Positions 27,668 through 35,518 of a stretch of 64,000 nucleotides of DNA are shown piece after piece. The stretch lies in the NCBI RefSeq assembly GCF_033096445.1, contig NZ_AP028155.1, positions 749,880 to 813,879 on the forward strand. Direction: 5' to 3'. A program made the position numbers and the translations under genes. The notes below the pieces were generated by a model. The model had not been told where the DNA came from. It saw only the letters and a list, made by a program, of their open reading frames with translations, and made no database searches. Each line of letters starts with the position of its first letter. The stretch's first letter is position 1. The stretch comes from Butyricimonas faecihominis. GTDB taxonomy: Bacteria; Bacteroidota; Bacteroidia; Bacteroidales; Marinifilaceae.

Positions 27668-27734
27668 AAAACTAAAAGATAAAAGTTGGAGGCCGTGAAT
27701 GACTTCCAACTTTTAGTTTATAGCTTTTAGTTTT
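27668..27734. terminator. Bidirectional terminator between convergent genes
   Basis: Outer stem AAAACTAAAAG/CTTTTAGTTTT (27668-27678 with 27724-27734) and inner stem AAAAGTTGGA/TCCAACTTTT (27681-27690 with 27705-27714). It is built from the same AT-rich words as other spacers, and the stop codon of the MscS gene (27727-27729) lies in its outer arm. Confidence 0.75.
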
Positions 27735-28956
27735 CCTGCATCCACTCCATGTTTGTTGGGTATTGGAACACTTTCAGTTTGAAAAGTGGGAGAATGGCAA
27801 ACAAGTGGTCGAAAATGTCGGCTTGTACTCGTTCGTAGATTACCCATTGTTTTTGTGCCGAAAAACAATAGATTTCTAACGGGATTCCCGTCGGGGTGGG
27901 TTGTAGTTGCCGTACCATGTGGGTCATGTCGAGGTTGATGTTGGGGTTGGCGGCAAGCCACGCCTCCATGTATTCCCGGAAAGTCCCGATGTTGGTCAGG
28001 CGGCGTTTGTCAAGCGGGTTTTCCACGTTGGCATTATACTCGTTCAGCTCCTTCATCTTTCCCTCTATGTAGCTTTTGAGCAGGGCTGATTGTTTCAGGT
28101 TTTCAAGGTCTTCGTTCGTGAGGTAATGCACGGAATAGATGTCGATGTTGACGGATCGTTTAATGCGTCGTCCGCCGGATTCCTGCATTCCCCGCCAGTT
28201 GGTGAATGACTCGGAAACGAGCTTGTAAGTGGGGATCGTGGAGATGGTTTTGTCCCAGTTCTGCACTTTCACGGTGGTGAGGTTGATCTCGATCACGTCA
28301 CCATCCGCGTTACTACTGGGCATGACAATCCAGTCCCCGATGTTTACCATACGGTTGGAGATTAACTGTATTCCGGCCACGAACCCTAGAATAGAATCCT
28401 TGAATACCAGCATGAGGACGGCGGAGATGGCTCCCAGTCCGGCAAGTAGTGCAACGGGGTCTCTATCGATCAGTATGCTGATCACGATGATGGTGGCGGC
28501 ACAGTAGAAAAATATCTTGATCACTTGGATGAACACCTTGATCGGGCGGTCCTTGGCCATCGGGTAACTATCGTATATCCGGTTGATGCCGTCCAGTATG
28601 CTCGACACGATGAGCAGGAAGGAGAGTGTGATCCAGACATTGATCAGTTTCATAAGGAAGGCAAATTGAGTCCACTCGAATTCCTTGAATACGATTTGTA
28701 TCACGATGGGGGCGATGAGAAGTCCCAGCCGGTTAAAGAATCGTTGATCGAGCATGAGATCATCCCAGTTCGTTGCCGTCCGTTTGGTCAGCTTTAGTAC
28801 GATACGTGCTAGCCATTGGCGGGTAAGCACGTGGATAATCCAGTTGATGATACCGATAATCACAAGCAGGGCCATGAAGTAGATGATGTCGGAAATACTT
28901 TCCGAGTAAACCCCCAAATGCTGTAAGCCGGCTTGAATGTAATTTTCAATCGTCAT
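27727..28956 (-). CDS. MscS-family mechanosensitive channel (YbdG-like)
   Basis: A 409-residue membrane protein. Four or five helices occupy residues ~20-185, the last being the pore-lining segment AALIAGLGAISAVLMLVFKD-like (sequence LLAGLGAISAVLMLVFKDS). The soluble vestibule follows, with NIGDWIVMPSSNADGDVIEI and NWRGMQESGGRRIKRSV, a phrase that marks the YbdG/MscM branch rather than classical MscS. It should release ions during osmotic downshift. The stop codon is formed by the AT-rich spacer repeat. A -7 element lies 34 bp before the start. Confidence 0.92.
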   Translation of the reverse strand: MTIENYIQAGLQHLGVYSESISDIIYFMALLVIIGIINWIIHVLTRQWLARIVLKLTKRTATNWDDLMLDQRFFNRLGLLIAPIVIQIVFKEFEWTQFAFLMKLINVWITLSFLLIVSSILDGINRIYDSYPMAKDRPIKVFIQVIKIFFYCAATIIVISILIDRDPVALLAGLGAISAVLMLVFKDSILGFVAGIQLISNRMVNIGDWIVMPSSNADGDVIEINLTTVKVQNWDKTISTIPTYKLVSESFTNWRGMQESGGRRIKRSVNIDIYSVHYLTNEDLENLKQSALLKSYIEGKMKELNEYNANVENPLDKRRLTNIGTFREYMEAWLAANPNINLDMTHMVRQLQPTPTGIPLEIYCFSAQKQWVIYERVQADIFDHLFAILPLFKLKVFQYPTNMEWMQEN

Positions 28957-28989
28957 GTTTCAAATATTTTAGTTGGTTTAACGCAGGAA

Positions 28990-28997
28990 CAAAATTA
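28990..28997 (-). promoter_or_regulatory. -7 element TAATTTTG for the MscS gene
   Basis: An exact TAnnTTTG match on the - strand, 34 bp before the start codon at 28956. Confidence 0.5.
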
Positions 28998-29114
28998 ATA
29001 ATTTTAACTCAATATATAGAATTTACTGCCATTTTGGATTGTTTTATTTCTGGGAAGGGCTTTGGAAAGGGAGTTATCAGGTCTATAAAGCCCGTGGACC
29101 TCTAGCGGGGCGCT

Positions 29115-29271
29115 TTGGGGTGTGTCAAAAGTCTTGTATGGTATTGTCAACTACCCCCTCCGGCTCCCCCTTACACAGGGGGAGAGCTGATTACCAAACG
29201 GTTTCTCCCCCCTGTGTAAGGGGGAGTTAGTGGGGGTAGTTGTTTAAAATTGACTTCTTGGACAGCCCCTT
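29115..29271. repeat. Palindromic element, copy 1 (CCCCCTTACACAGGGGG arms)
   Basis: Two 21-22-bp arms (29164-29184 and 29205-29226) are reverse complements of each other, and each can also fold on itself. They are flanked by CAACTACCCCC (29148-29158) and GGGGGTAGTTG (29232-29242) and by an imperfect outer pair, GGGGTGTGTCAAAAGTC near 29117-29133 and GACTTCTTGGACAGCCCC near 29252-29269. The right flank reads TTTAAAATTGACTTC. The element ends about 6 bp from the stop codon of the PPDK_N gene. No coding sequence is inside. Confidence 0.85.
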
Positions 29272-29276
29272 TATGA

Positions 29277-32240
29277 CTAATACGTAACCACCGACGTCTG
29301 TTTCTTCCCGTCCATCCACACGGTCAGCGGGGCCTTGAAGCGCACGTGGCGGGAGTATTTAAACTCCTCGATAACGTCCTGTTGCCGGAGGATGTCAAAG
29401 TTGATGAAGGCATCTGCGGACTGGAAGGGGATAGCGAAGTAACCCACTTTCATGGAGGTGACGTTATGGAAGAAGTGCGAGCCGAGGGAGGCATCCAGCG
29501 GGAAGTCGGGAAGTCCTTGCTCCACGATGACTTTGGCATTGGCGATGTCTGACCATTGCACGGGTATCCCGGTGAGCGGGTCGCGTGTACCCCAGCGTCC
29601 CGGTCCGATGAGCAAGTACTTATCGCCTTCCCGGGCGATCTGCGAGTTATGACGTTTGATTTCCTCGGCGATTTCTTCGGTGCGTAATCGGTCAAATTTG
29701 TCGGGATCGACGTACACGACATCCCGGATATATTGCAATTTTCCGTTCCCCATTCCTTTATCAGCCTTTAACAGCACGTGTGTCGGGTCGATGGACAGGT
29801 CGTCGATGTCGATGTTATACTCGTTTTTGATTAGCGGTTTGATCTGCAAGAGGTAGAAGATGGGGGTGCCGCTCTCGAAGTTAACGGAGAATTCGATCTC
29901 GACGGGGGAACCCATGGCCTGCGAGAAAATGTTCAGTAGGATTTGCAGGGTAGGTGCCAACGGGAAATAGTCGTACTGGAGTATTTTGGAGAAATCCACG
30001 ATGCGGGGTCCTTTGACGGAAAAGTCGTAAGTAATCTGGTCGTTCATGAAGTCGTAGACGGAGGCGGTGTATTCCAGCGTACCGTCACGCTCGGCCTCCG
30101 AGATGTCATACGCTTTGATAGCAGCATTTTCCCCGTCCCGGTAGAGGTCGTAATCCTGCGCAAGCATATTCACTCCATAGAAGTAACGTTGCGATGCCTT
30201 GATTTTGTCCTGCGTGGAGGCCAGTTGCAACTTGGGATAGGCGGGACTGAAACGATGCGTCTTTTCACCACCCACGACGTAGGCTCCCAACCCGATGGCA
30301 GTGACGGCGAACCCGTCTTCCGGCTGGATATAGGAGAAGGGGTAAAAGTTGTAGGACTGGGCGACACCACTGATTTCGGGGTAGTATCGTCCGTTATGTT
30401 CGTTACCGATGACTTCCTGTATGATGACGGCCATTTTCTCTTCCTCGATCATGTAGTCGATGGCGTTGAAGTATGCCCGGGATTCCGGCGAGTAGATGGA
30501 GGCGAAGACGAGCTTGATGGCGTTCTCAACATCCTCCAGCCGACGCTCGAAGTCCGGGTGGTTGTTGGGGAGCAAGTAGGTGGAATAGACCCCGGCAAAC
30601 GGTTGATTGAGCGAGTCCTCGAAAAGCCCGGAGGAACGCACTGCTAGCGGTTTAGTCATGACCTGAAGGTACTTCCGCAGGTTGTCACGTAACTTCTCGG
30701 AGAGGCGTGCGGTGCGGAAGGCCTCCAGAACGTGATCATATTCTTTGTCCTCAAAGATGACGTCGTAGAGGTTGTTGGTCTCTAGGAAGTTGTCGAATTC
30801 ATCCACGCCGATAACGGCTGTCTTGGGGATAGCCACGCGTAGGTCGGGGATGAGTTTCTTGAGGTAAACATTCTCGATGAAGTTGGAGAGGAACGCCAAT
30901 CCTCGCCCCTTGCCACCGAGCGATCCGTCGCCGAGCAGGGTGATGTAGCGATTGGAGTTCACGAGTTTCGGGTTGAACTTGATGATGCGTCCCCGTAGTT
31001 TCTTGAGTTTCGATGCCTCGAAGACGTTCGCTATGAAACGGCGTATTTCGTCCGGGCTTTTGAAGTAACTGAAACTGTAACGGCGTAGTTTTTTCGCTAG
31101 ATTGATTTCGGCCCGTGCCATGAGCCACGTGGAGATCCCGTTGCGAATAGCATGGTATTCCAGTGATTCGTCGGGGATGGTCATGAGTTTCTGGCGGAAT
31201 TCCTCGATATTGTGTGCCCGGTCGATGGCCTTTCCATTGTGGTCCCGGAAGATGAAATCTCCAAAACCGAGTTGGTTTTTGATGAAGTCCTGTATTTCCC
31301 GTGCCAGCGTGAGAGAGTTTTTGTTGATGAAATGGGCGTTCACTTCCCGTGCCCGGCGCTCGTTGTTGGCCTCGTGGCTTTGGAGTAGGCAAGGAATCTT
31401 GTTGTCAAGTTGCTGCACGTATTTTATGAGACTGACCCCGGCGTCTTCGTCTTCCACGCCGTTGTGGGCGTAGCGGACGTCGGAGATGACACCGATAATG
31501 TTGTTGCGATATTTGTTGATGATGCCCACGGCATCCTCGAAGTTACTGACAAGGATCAGTTTCGGGCGCACCCGCATCCGGAGGATCACGCCCATCTCGT
31601 CGTTGGAGGGTTCCTCGGCTATGATGGCCTGCGTCTGGCTCATGATCTCGGTGTAGAGTAGGGGCAGGTAGCGGGAATAATACTTTACAGAGTCCTCGAC
31701 GACGAGGATCACCCGCACGTCGCCCAGCTTGGTATCGGCTTCTAGGTTAATCTTGTCCTCCAAGTATTTGGCCATGGCGAGAAACACTTTCGTGGAACCG
31801 TTCCACACGAATACCCGCTCGATGGATTCGCTGATCTCTTTTTCAGAACTCAGCAGGTAAGAGAGGTCCGCGTTATTGTTGACCAGCATGAGTTGGCAGA
31901 TGTCGGGGTAGAGTTCTTTGATGTGACGGCTGGTGAGGATAGGGGTTTCTTTGTCCAATCCTGCCATGATGATGATCAAGTCGAAATGGCGTTTTTTCAG
32001 CTCGTGCAAGGCTCCTTCCTCGTTTGCCACGGAGGTGAAACGGGGAGCTGCGAAAAGGTTCAGTTGGAGATATTCACCGAATATCTTCCCGGAGAATTGT
32101 CCTTCCCGTTCGATGGTGTAGGAGTCGTAGTAGTTGGCGATGAGCAGGATTTCTTTTACCTTGAAGGGCATGAGTTCCTGAAATATGTCGCGGTCGCTCT
32201 TTTTCCGCTTGTATATTTTGTTCAAGTCTATTTTTTCCAT
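29277..32240 (-). CDS. Receiver-like + PEP synthase/PPDK N-terminal (ATP-grasp) fusion protein
   Basis: A 987-residue soluble protein. Two receiver-like domains come first (~28-125, VKEILLIANYYDS; and ~172-290, VRVILVVEDSVKYYSRYL with VISDVRYA). The ATP-grasp nucleotide-binding part of PEP synthase/pyruvate phosphate dikinase follows (~440-780), with GDGSLGGKGRGLAFL, PLAVRSSGLFEDSLNQPFAG and a C-terminal LLQIKPL. The ~200 residues after that are specific to this family (LLIGPGRWGTRDPLTGIP). The swivelling phosphohistidine domain and the PEP-binding TIM barrel of true dikinases are absent, so it cannot run the full reaction alone. Its role is unknown; signalling through nucleotide or phosphoryl transfer is possible. 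Confidence 0.87.
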   Translation of the reverse strand: MEKIDLNKIYKRKKSDRDIFQELMPFKVKEILLIANYYDSYTIEREGQFSGKIFGEYLQLNLFAAPRFTSVANEEGALHELKKRHFDLIIIMAGLDKETPILTSRHIKELYPDICQLMLVNNNADLSYLLSSEKEISESIERVFVWNGSTKVFLAMAKYLEDKINLEADTKLGDVRVILVVEDSVKYYSRYLPLLYTEIMSQTQAIIAEEPSNDEMGVILRMRVRPKLILVSNFEDAVGIINKYRNNIIGVISDVRYAHNGVEDEDAGVSLIKYVQQLDNKIPCLLQSHEANNERRAREVNAHFINKNSLTLAREIQDFIKNQLGFGDFIFRDHNGKAIDRAHNIEEFRQKLMTIPDESLEYHAIRNGISTWLMARAEINLAKKLRRYSFSYFKSPDEIRRFIANVFEASKLKKLRGRIIKFNPKLVNSNRYITLLGDGSLGGKGRGLAFLSNFIENVYLKKLIPDLRVAIPKTAVIGVDEFDNFLETNNLYDVIFEDKEYDHVLEAFRTARLSEKLRDNLRKYLQVMTKPLAVRSSGLFEDSLNQPFAGVYSTYLLPNNHPDFERRLEDVENAIKLVFASIYSPESRAYFNAIDYMIEEEKMAVIIQEVIGNEHNGRYYPEISGVAQSYNFYPFSYIQPEDGFAVTAIGLGAYVVGGEKTHRFSPAYPKLQLASTQDKIKASQRYFYGVNMLAQDYDLYRDGENAAIKAYDISEAERDGTLEYTASVYDFMNDQITYDFSVKGPRIVDFSKILQYDYFPLAPTLQILLNIFSQAMGSPVEIEFSVNFESGTPIFYLLQIKPLIKNEYNIDIDDLSIDPTHVLLKADKGMGNGKLQYIRDVVYVDPDKFDRLRTEEIAEEIKRHNSQIAREGDKYLLIGPGRWGTRDPLTGIPVQWSDIANAKVIVEQGLPDFPLDASLGSHFFHNVTSMKVGYFAIPFQSADAFINFDILRQQDVIEEFKYSRHVRFKAPLTVWMDGKKQTSVVTY

Positions 32241-32256
32241 GATGTTTTGTTTTGTA

Positions 32257-32287
32257 CAAAGCTAAAGATTTGTTGGCGGAATGACAA
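32257..32287 (-). promoter_or_regulatory. Promoter of the PPDK_N gene (TAGCTTTG with -33 TTG)
   Basis: On the - strand, TTG (32287-32285) is 20 bp from TAGCTTTG (32264-32257), matching the Bacteroidota -33/-7 layout. The start codon is 17 bp downstream. Confidence 0.6.
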
Positions 32288-32406
32288 GAGAAAATAAGAT
32301 AGGATTTACGATTTATGCTTCATGGCCACGATCGTTTAAATTAACGTTCGGTTGAAAATAATAATCAAAAATATAGCCGCATAGCTATATTTTGTAAAAA
32401 TATTTG

Positions 32407-32414
32407 TATATTTG
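32407..32414 (+). promoter_or_regulatory. -7 element TATATTTG of the candidate RNA at 32420
   Basis: An exact TAnnTTTG match. The predicted start of transcription, ~32420, is immediately before the closing helix of the candidate structured RNA. A TTTG at 32391-32394 is too close to be an ideal -33. Confidence 0.55.
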
Positions 32415-32419
32415 ACAAA

Positions 32420-32640
32420 TCGTTATATGAAAATCTATCGTCGAGATGACGAAAGCGAAAAACGGGACCCCCGGGATTTCATATTCTCCCGGGGGATTTA
32501 CAAAAGGAAAGACAATTATATACTTAACCTGAACTTAAGTTTCGCGCTACATATTTTTTTCATGACGAAAAGATGGATTTTTATATATTGATGCGCGATT
32601 TTCCGGGTGGCATTAGTCACCCGGCCTTTTTATATTTTTA
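32420..32640 (+). ncRNA. Candidate structured small RNA upstream of the biotin operon
   Basis: About 215 nt between a good -7 element and a strong terminator. A 15-bp closing helix pairs 32425-32439 with 32572-32586 (two G-U pairs). Inside it are a TCGTC/GACGA hairpin (32438-32442/32448-32452), a GCGAAA/TTTCGC helix (32455-32460/32540-32545), a GC hairpin CCCCCGGG/CCCGGGGG (32468-32475/32488-32495) and ACTTAA/TTAAGT (32522-32527/32535-32540). Helices sharing bases cannot all form at once. An outer AAATCG/CGATTT pair (32417-32422/32596-32601) may extend it. The size and rod-like closing helix recall 6S RNA, but I see no diagnostic sequence. A 54-codon ORF overlaps it, but its ATG lies at the very 5' end. 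Confidence 0.5.
32603..32640 (+). terminator. Intrinsic terminator of the candidate small RNA
   Basis: CCGGGTG (32603-32609) pairs with CACCCGG (32618-32624) across an 8-nt loop and is followed by CCTTTTTATATTTTTATT. Confidence 0.88.
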
Positions 32641-32784
32641 TTGGGAGTAGTTTGTCATGATTCTACTCATGTGTAGAGTCGGAGTACATGGAATTATCCG
32701 TGGGAGAAATACACGAATTTATTCCTCCGATTAAAAAGATTTTTATTAACTTGCGACGTTTTATTGTAATGGTAACATTTTGAT

Positions 32785-33138
32785 ATGAACAAACGTGCTA
32801 TGCGATCCGGTTTGATGTTGTGCTTTTCCCGTTGGAACAGGAAAGGGTACGCTATTTTCGCCTCACTGGGACGGAATGTTCGGATCGGGCGGCTGGCTAT
32901 TCATATTTGCGAAATGTCGTTACAGAAATCTTCGAGGAAGGGCGTGATCGTGATGCTGGCGGAAGTGTTCGAGCGGTTGGAGAGGTTGTTCGAAGGGTAC
33001 GTGGAGAAGGTGAAACGAGCGGGGTGCGAGTTATTGCCGACTCGTATGGGTATGGAGGATGTCTTCATTAATTCTTATCATAATTTGAAATTTGAAGGTA
33101 TTCCTGTCCTTGGGCAGGGTACCTTTTTTATTTTTTAA
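32785..33138 (+). CDS. Small protein upstream of bioB, resembling a TonB-receptor N-terminus
   Basis: A possible 117-residue protein. The segment FSRWNRKGYAIFASLGRNVRIGRLAI resembles the odd N-terminal leader of many Bacteroidota TonB-dependent vitamin receptors (pattern SRKGYAxFxSLxxxVxIG), but no receptor follows. The rest is charged (RLERLFEGYVEKVKRAG) and unrecognised. Its last codons run through a strong terminator hairpin and T-run, so the true end is uncertain. It could be a leader peptide, a remnant of a receptor gene, or a small real protein. The ATGs at 32800 and 32815 are alternatives. Confidence 0.4.
   Translation: MNKRAMRSGLMLCFSRWNRKGYAIFASLGRNVRIGRLAIHICEMSLQKSSRKGVIVMLAEVFERLERLFEGYVEKVKRAGCELLPTRMGMEDVFINSYHNLKFEGIPVLGQGTFFIF
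33097..33137 (+). terminator. Strong terminator/attenuator immediately before bioB
   Basis: GGTA..CCTGTCC (33097-33109) pairs with GGGCAGGGTACC (33112-33123) and is followed by TTTTTTATTTTTT. It ends only 14 bp before the bioB start codon, leaving no room for a separate promoter, so bioB transcription must read through it. Confidence 0.8.
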
Positions 33139-33151
33139 CAGGAAACAGAAA

Positions 33152-34132
33152 ATGAAAGAAGAAAATATTATAGAGGAATTAAAGCGAAAGGTGGAAGAGG
33201 GAGGACAGGTTACCCGGGAAGAGGCGTTGGTATTGTCACGGGTGGAAGATAAGAAGGCTTTGTACGAGGCGGCCGGGGCTATTCGGGATCGTTTTGCCGG
33301 GCGGTATTTTGATACTTGCTCGATCGTGAACGCCCGTTCGGGACGTTGTTCCGAGAATTGTAAGTGGTGTGCGCAGTCGGCCGTGTTCAAAACGCACGTG
33401 CAGGAGTACGAGCTGATTGACGAGGAGAGCTGCGTGGAGCTGGCCCGGTTGAATGCCAAGTACGGGGTGAACAAGTTTTCGTTCGTCACGAGCGGGCGTT
33501 CCTTGTCGGATAAGAATATTAACAAGTTGTGCGAGTATGCCGTCAAGATCAAGCAGGAGATGAAGATTAACCTTTGCGCTTCCATGGGGTTACTGACGAG
33601 AGAGCAATTGAAAAGACTGAAAGATGCGGGTATAACCCGCTATCATTGTAACTTGGAAACGTCCCGCCGTTATTTCTCTACTCTTTGCACGTCCCACACG
33701 ATGGACGAGAAGATCGAGACGATTCGCCATGCGCTTGAGCTGGGGATGGAAGTGTGTTCCGGGGGTATCATCGGCATGGGCGAGACGATGGAAGATCGCA
33801 TGGACTTGGCGCTGACGGTACGGGAGTTGGGCGTGAAATCTATCCCGATGAACGTGCTGAACCCGATTCCGGGTACCCCGCTGGAAGGAGCAGCGCCACT
33901 TACGGACGAGGAGGTGTTGACGACGGTGGCAGTTTTCCGTTTCATCAATCCCGATGCCTTTTTGCGCTTTGCCGGGGGACGGGCGCTGATCGCTCATATC
34001 GAGGAAGATGCCATCCGGGCCGGGATTAACTCGGCTATCGTGGGTGATCTTCTGACCACGATCGGCTCGAAGGTGATAGAGGATATGGAGAAGGTGAAAA
34101 GATTAGGCTTTACGACAGAAGATAATCTTTAA
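33152..34132 (+). CDS. bioB: Biotin synthase
   Basis: A 326-residue radical SAM enzyme that inserts sulfur into dethiobiotin. The 4Fe-4S cysteines are in SGRCSENCKWCAQS (CxxxCxxC). NLCASMG, YHCNLETS and the C-terminal FRFINPDAFLRFAGGR match BioB and supply the 2Fe-2S cysteines and arginine ligand. The ATG at 33152 fits the family start and follows the GGAAACAG leader; an upstream in-frame start would lie inside the terminator. The stop codon is part of the AT-rich word CTTTAACTTTTAG. First gene of bioBAFGCD. Confidence 0.97.
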   Translation: MKEENIIEELKRKVEEGGQVTREEALVLSRVEDKKALYEAAGAIRDRFAGRYFDTCSIVNARSGRCSENCKWCAQSAVFKTHVQEYELIDEESCVELARLNAKYGVNKFSFVTSGRSLSDKNINKLCEYAVKIKQEMKINLCASMGLLTREQLKRLKDAGITRYHCNLETSRRYFSTLCTSHTMDEKIETIRHALELGMEVCSGGIIGMGETMEDRMDLALTVRELGVKSIPMNVLNPIPGTPLEGAAPLTDEEVLTTVAVFRFINPDAFLRFAGGRALIAHIEEDAIRAGINSAIVGDLLTTIGSKVIEDMEKVKRLGFTTEDNL

Positions 34133-34169
34133 CTTTTAGTTTTTAACTTATAACTTTTAACTTTATAAA

Positions 34170-35453
34170 GTGAACACGGCAGAATTATTGAAGTTTGACA
34201 GGGAGCATTTGTGGCATCCCTATACGTCAACGGTTAACCCACTTCCGGTTTATCCGGTGAAGAGGGCGGAAGGTGTGTATATTGAACTGGAGGACGGGAC
34301 GCGTCTGATTGACGGGATGTCCTCGTGGTGGTGCGTGGTACACGGGTATAATCACCCGGTTATTAATGCCGCTATTGAAGAGCAATTAAAGAGTATGTCA
34401 CATGTCATGTTTGGCGGGCTAACACATCGCCCTGCAGTAGAACTGGCCGAGAAACTGGTGGAACTGGCCCCCGATGGGATTGACAAGGTATTCTATTGTG
34501 ATTCCGGCTCGGTGGCCGTGGAAGTGGCGATGAAGATGGCCCTACAATATTGGTACGCTGCCGGGAGAGACGATAAACGCCATTTTCTGACGATCACGAA
34601 GGGATACCACGGGGATACGTGGAATGCCATGTCCGTGTGTGATCCCGTGACGGGAATGCATAATATATTCCGGGGATCACTGCCCATGCAGTATTTTATT
34701 CACCGGCCGGAAACCCGTTACGGGGAGCCTTGCCTACCGGAGCATATTGAAGAACTGAAACAAAGCCTGCGGAATAACCACAACCGTATTGCTGCCGTGA
34801 TACTGGAACCTATTGTGCAGGGTGCCGGGGGAATGTGGTTTTACTCGGCGGATTACTTGCGGCAGGTGAGTGAGTTATGTAACGATTACGACGTGTTGCT
34901 GATTTGTGACGAGATTGCCACGGGGTTTGGGCGCACGGGTAAGATGTGGGGAGTGGATCATGCGGGTATCGTGCCAGACATCATGTGTGTAGGGAAAGCG
35001 ATTACGGGCGGGTATATGAGTTTTGCTGCCACGATGGCGACGGAGAATGTAGCTACCCAGATTTGTGCGAAAGATCCCGGTGTGTTCATGCACGGTCCGA
35101 CGTTCATGGGTAACCCGTTGGCTTGTGCCGCGGCAAATGCCTCGCTGGATCTGATCAAGAGTTATGACTTGACGACCATGATCGGGCATATTCAAGACCA
35201 GTTGGAAAGAGAGCTTGCCCCGGCTCGGGAATTCCCGAACGTGGCGGACGTGCGGGTGTTGGGCGCTATCGGCGTGGTGGAGATGAAGGAACCCGTGAAC
35301 ATGGGGCTGATCCAAGCCGCTTTCGTGAAAGAGGGCGTGTGGGTGCGTCCGTTCGGTAAGCTGGTGTATGTCATGCCGCCTTTCATCATCCGTGATTGGG
35401 AACTGCAAAGGCTGACATCCGCCTTGTTGCACGTGATTTCGTATTTGAAGTAA
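34170..35453 (+). CDS. bioA: Adenosylmethionine-8-amino-7-oxononanoate aminotransferase
   Basis: A 427-residue class III PLP aminotransferase that uses SAM as amino donor to convert KAPA to DAPA. The conserved start [17 protein letters not shown], the substrate-site [15 protein letters not shown], the PLP aspartate in [15 protein letters not shown] and the PLP lysine in [12 protein letters not shown] are all present, as is [15 protein letters not shown]. The start codon is GTG at 34170. The AT-rich repeat TTTTTAACTTATAACTTTTA fills the 37-bp gap after bioB. Confidence 0.97.
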   Translation: MNTAELLKFDREHLWHPYTSTVNPLPVYPVKRAEGVYIELEDGTRLIDGMSSWWCVVHGYNHPVINAAIEEQLKSMSHVMFGGLTHRPAVELAEKLVELAPDGIDKVFYCDSGSVAVEVAMKMALQYWYAAGRDDKRHFLTITKGYHGDTWNAMSVCDPVTGMHNIFRGSLPMQYFIHRPETRYGEPCLPEHIEELKQSLRNNHNRIAAVILEPIVQGAGGMWFYSADYLRQVSELCNDYDVLLICDEIATGFGRTGKMWGVDHAGIVPDIMCVGKAITGGYMSFAATMATENVATQICAKDPGVFMHGPTFMGNPLACAAANASLDLIKSYDLTTMIGHIQDQLERELAPAREFPNVADVRVLGAIGVVEMKEPVNMGLIQAAFVKEGVWVRPFGKLVYVMPPFIIRDWELQRLTSALLHVISYLK

Positions 35454-35518
35454 TTGAAAATGCAAGGATTTGTAACCTGTAACTTGCTAACTTGTAACTT
35501 TGCCGAAGGCAAAACACT
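35454..35518 (+). repeat. TAACTTG-word spacer with TTTGCC/GGCAAA hairpin before bioF
   Basis: The 65-bp spacer holds TGTAACCTGTAACTTGC and TAACTTGTAACTTTG words, and a hairpin TTTGCC-GAA-GGCAAA (35499-35513) five bases before the bioF start codon. A hairpin that close may affect initiation. Confidence 0.6.

Noticed and set aside
29115-29271. Simple intrinsic terminator
   Set aside because: No T-run follows either arm; the nested and repeated structure points to a dispersed element.
32427-32591. 54-codon ORF inside the candidate RNA
   Set aside because: The ATG is within ~6 nt of the predicted transcript start, and the frame covers paired helices with opposite codon bias; RNA structure explains the sequence better.
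32241-33151. Cobalamin, TPP or SAM riboswitch before bioB
   Set aside because: None of the conserved boxes of these classes is present.
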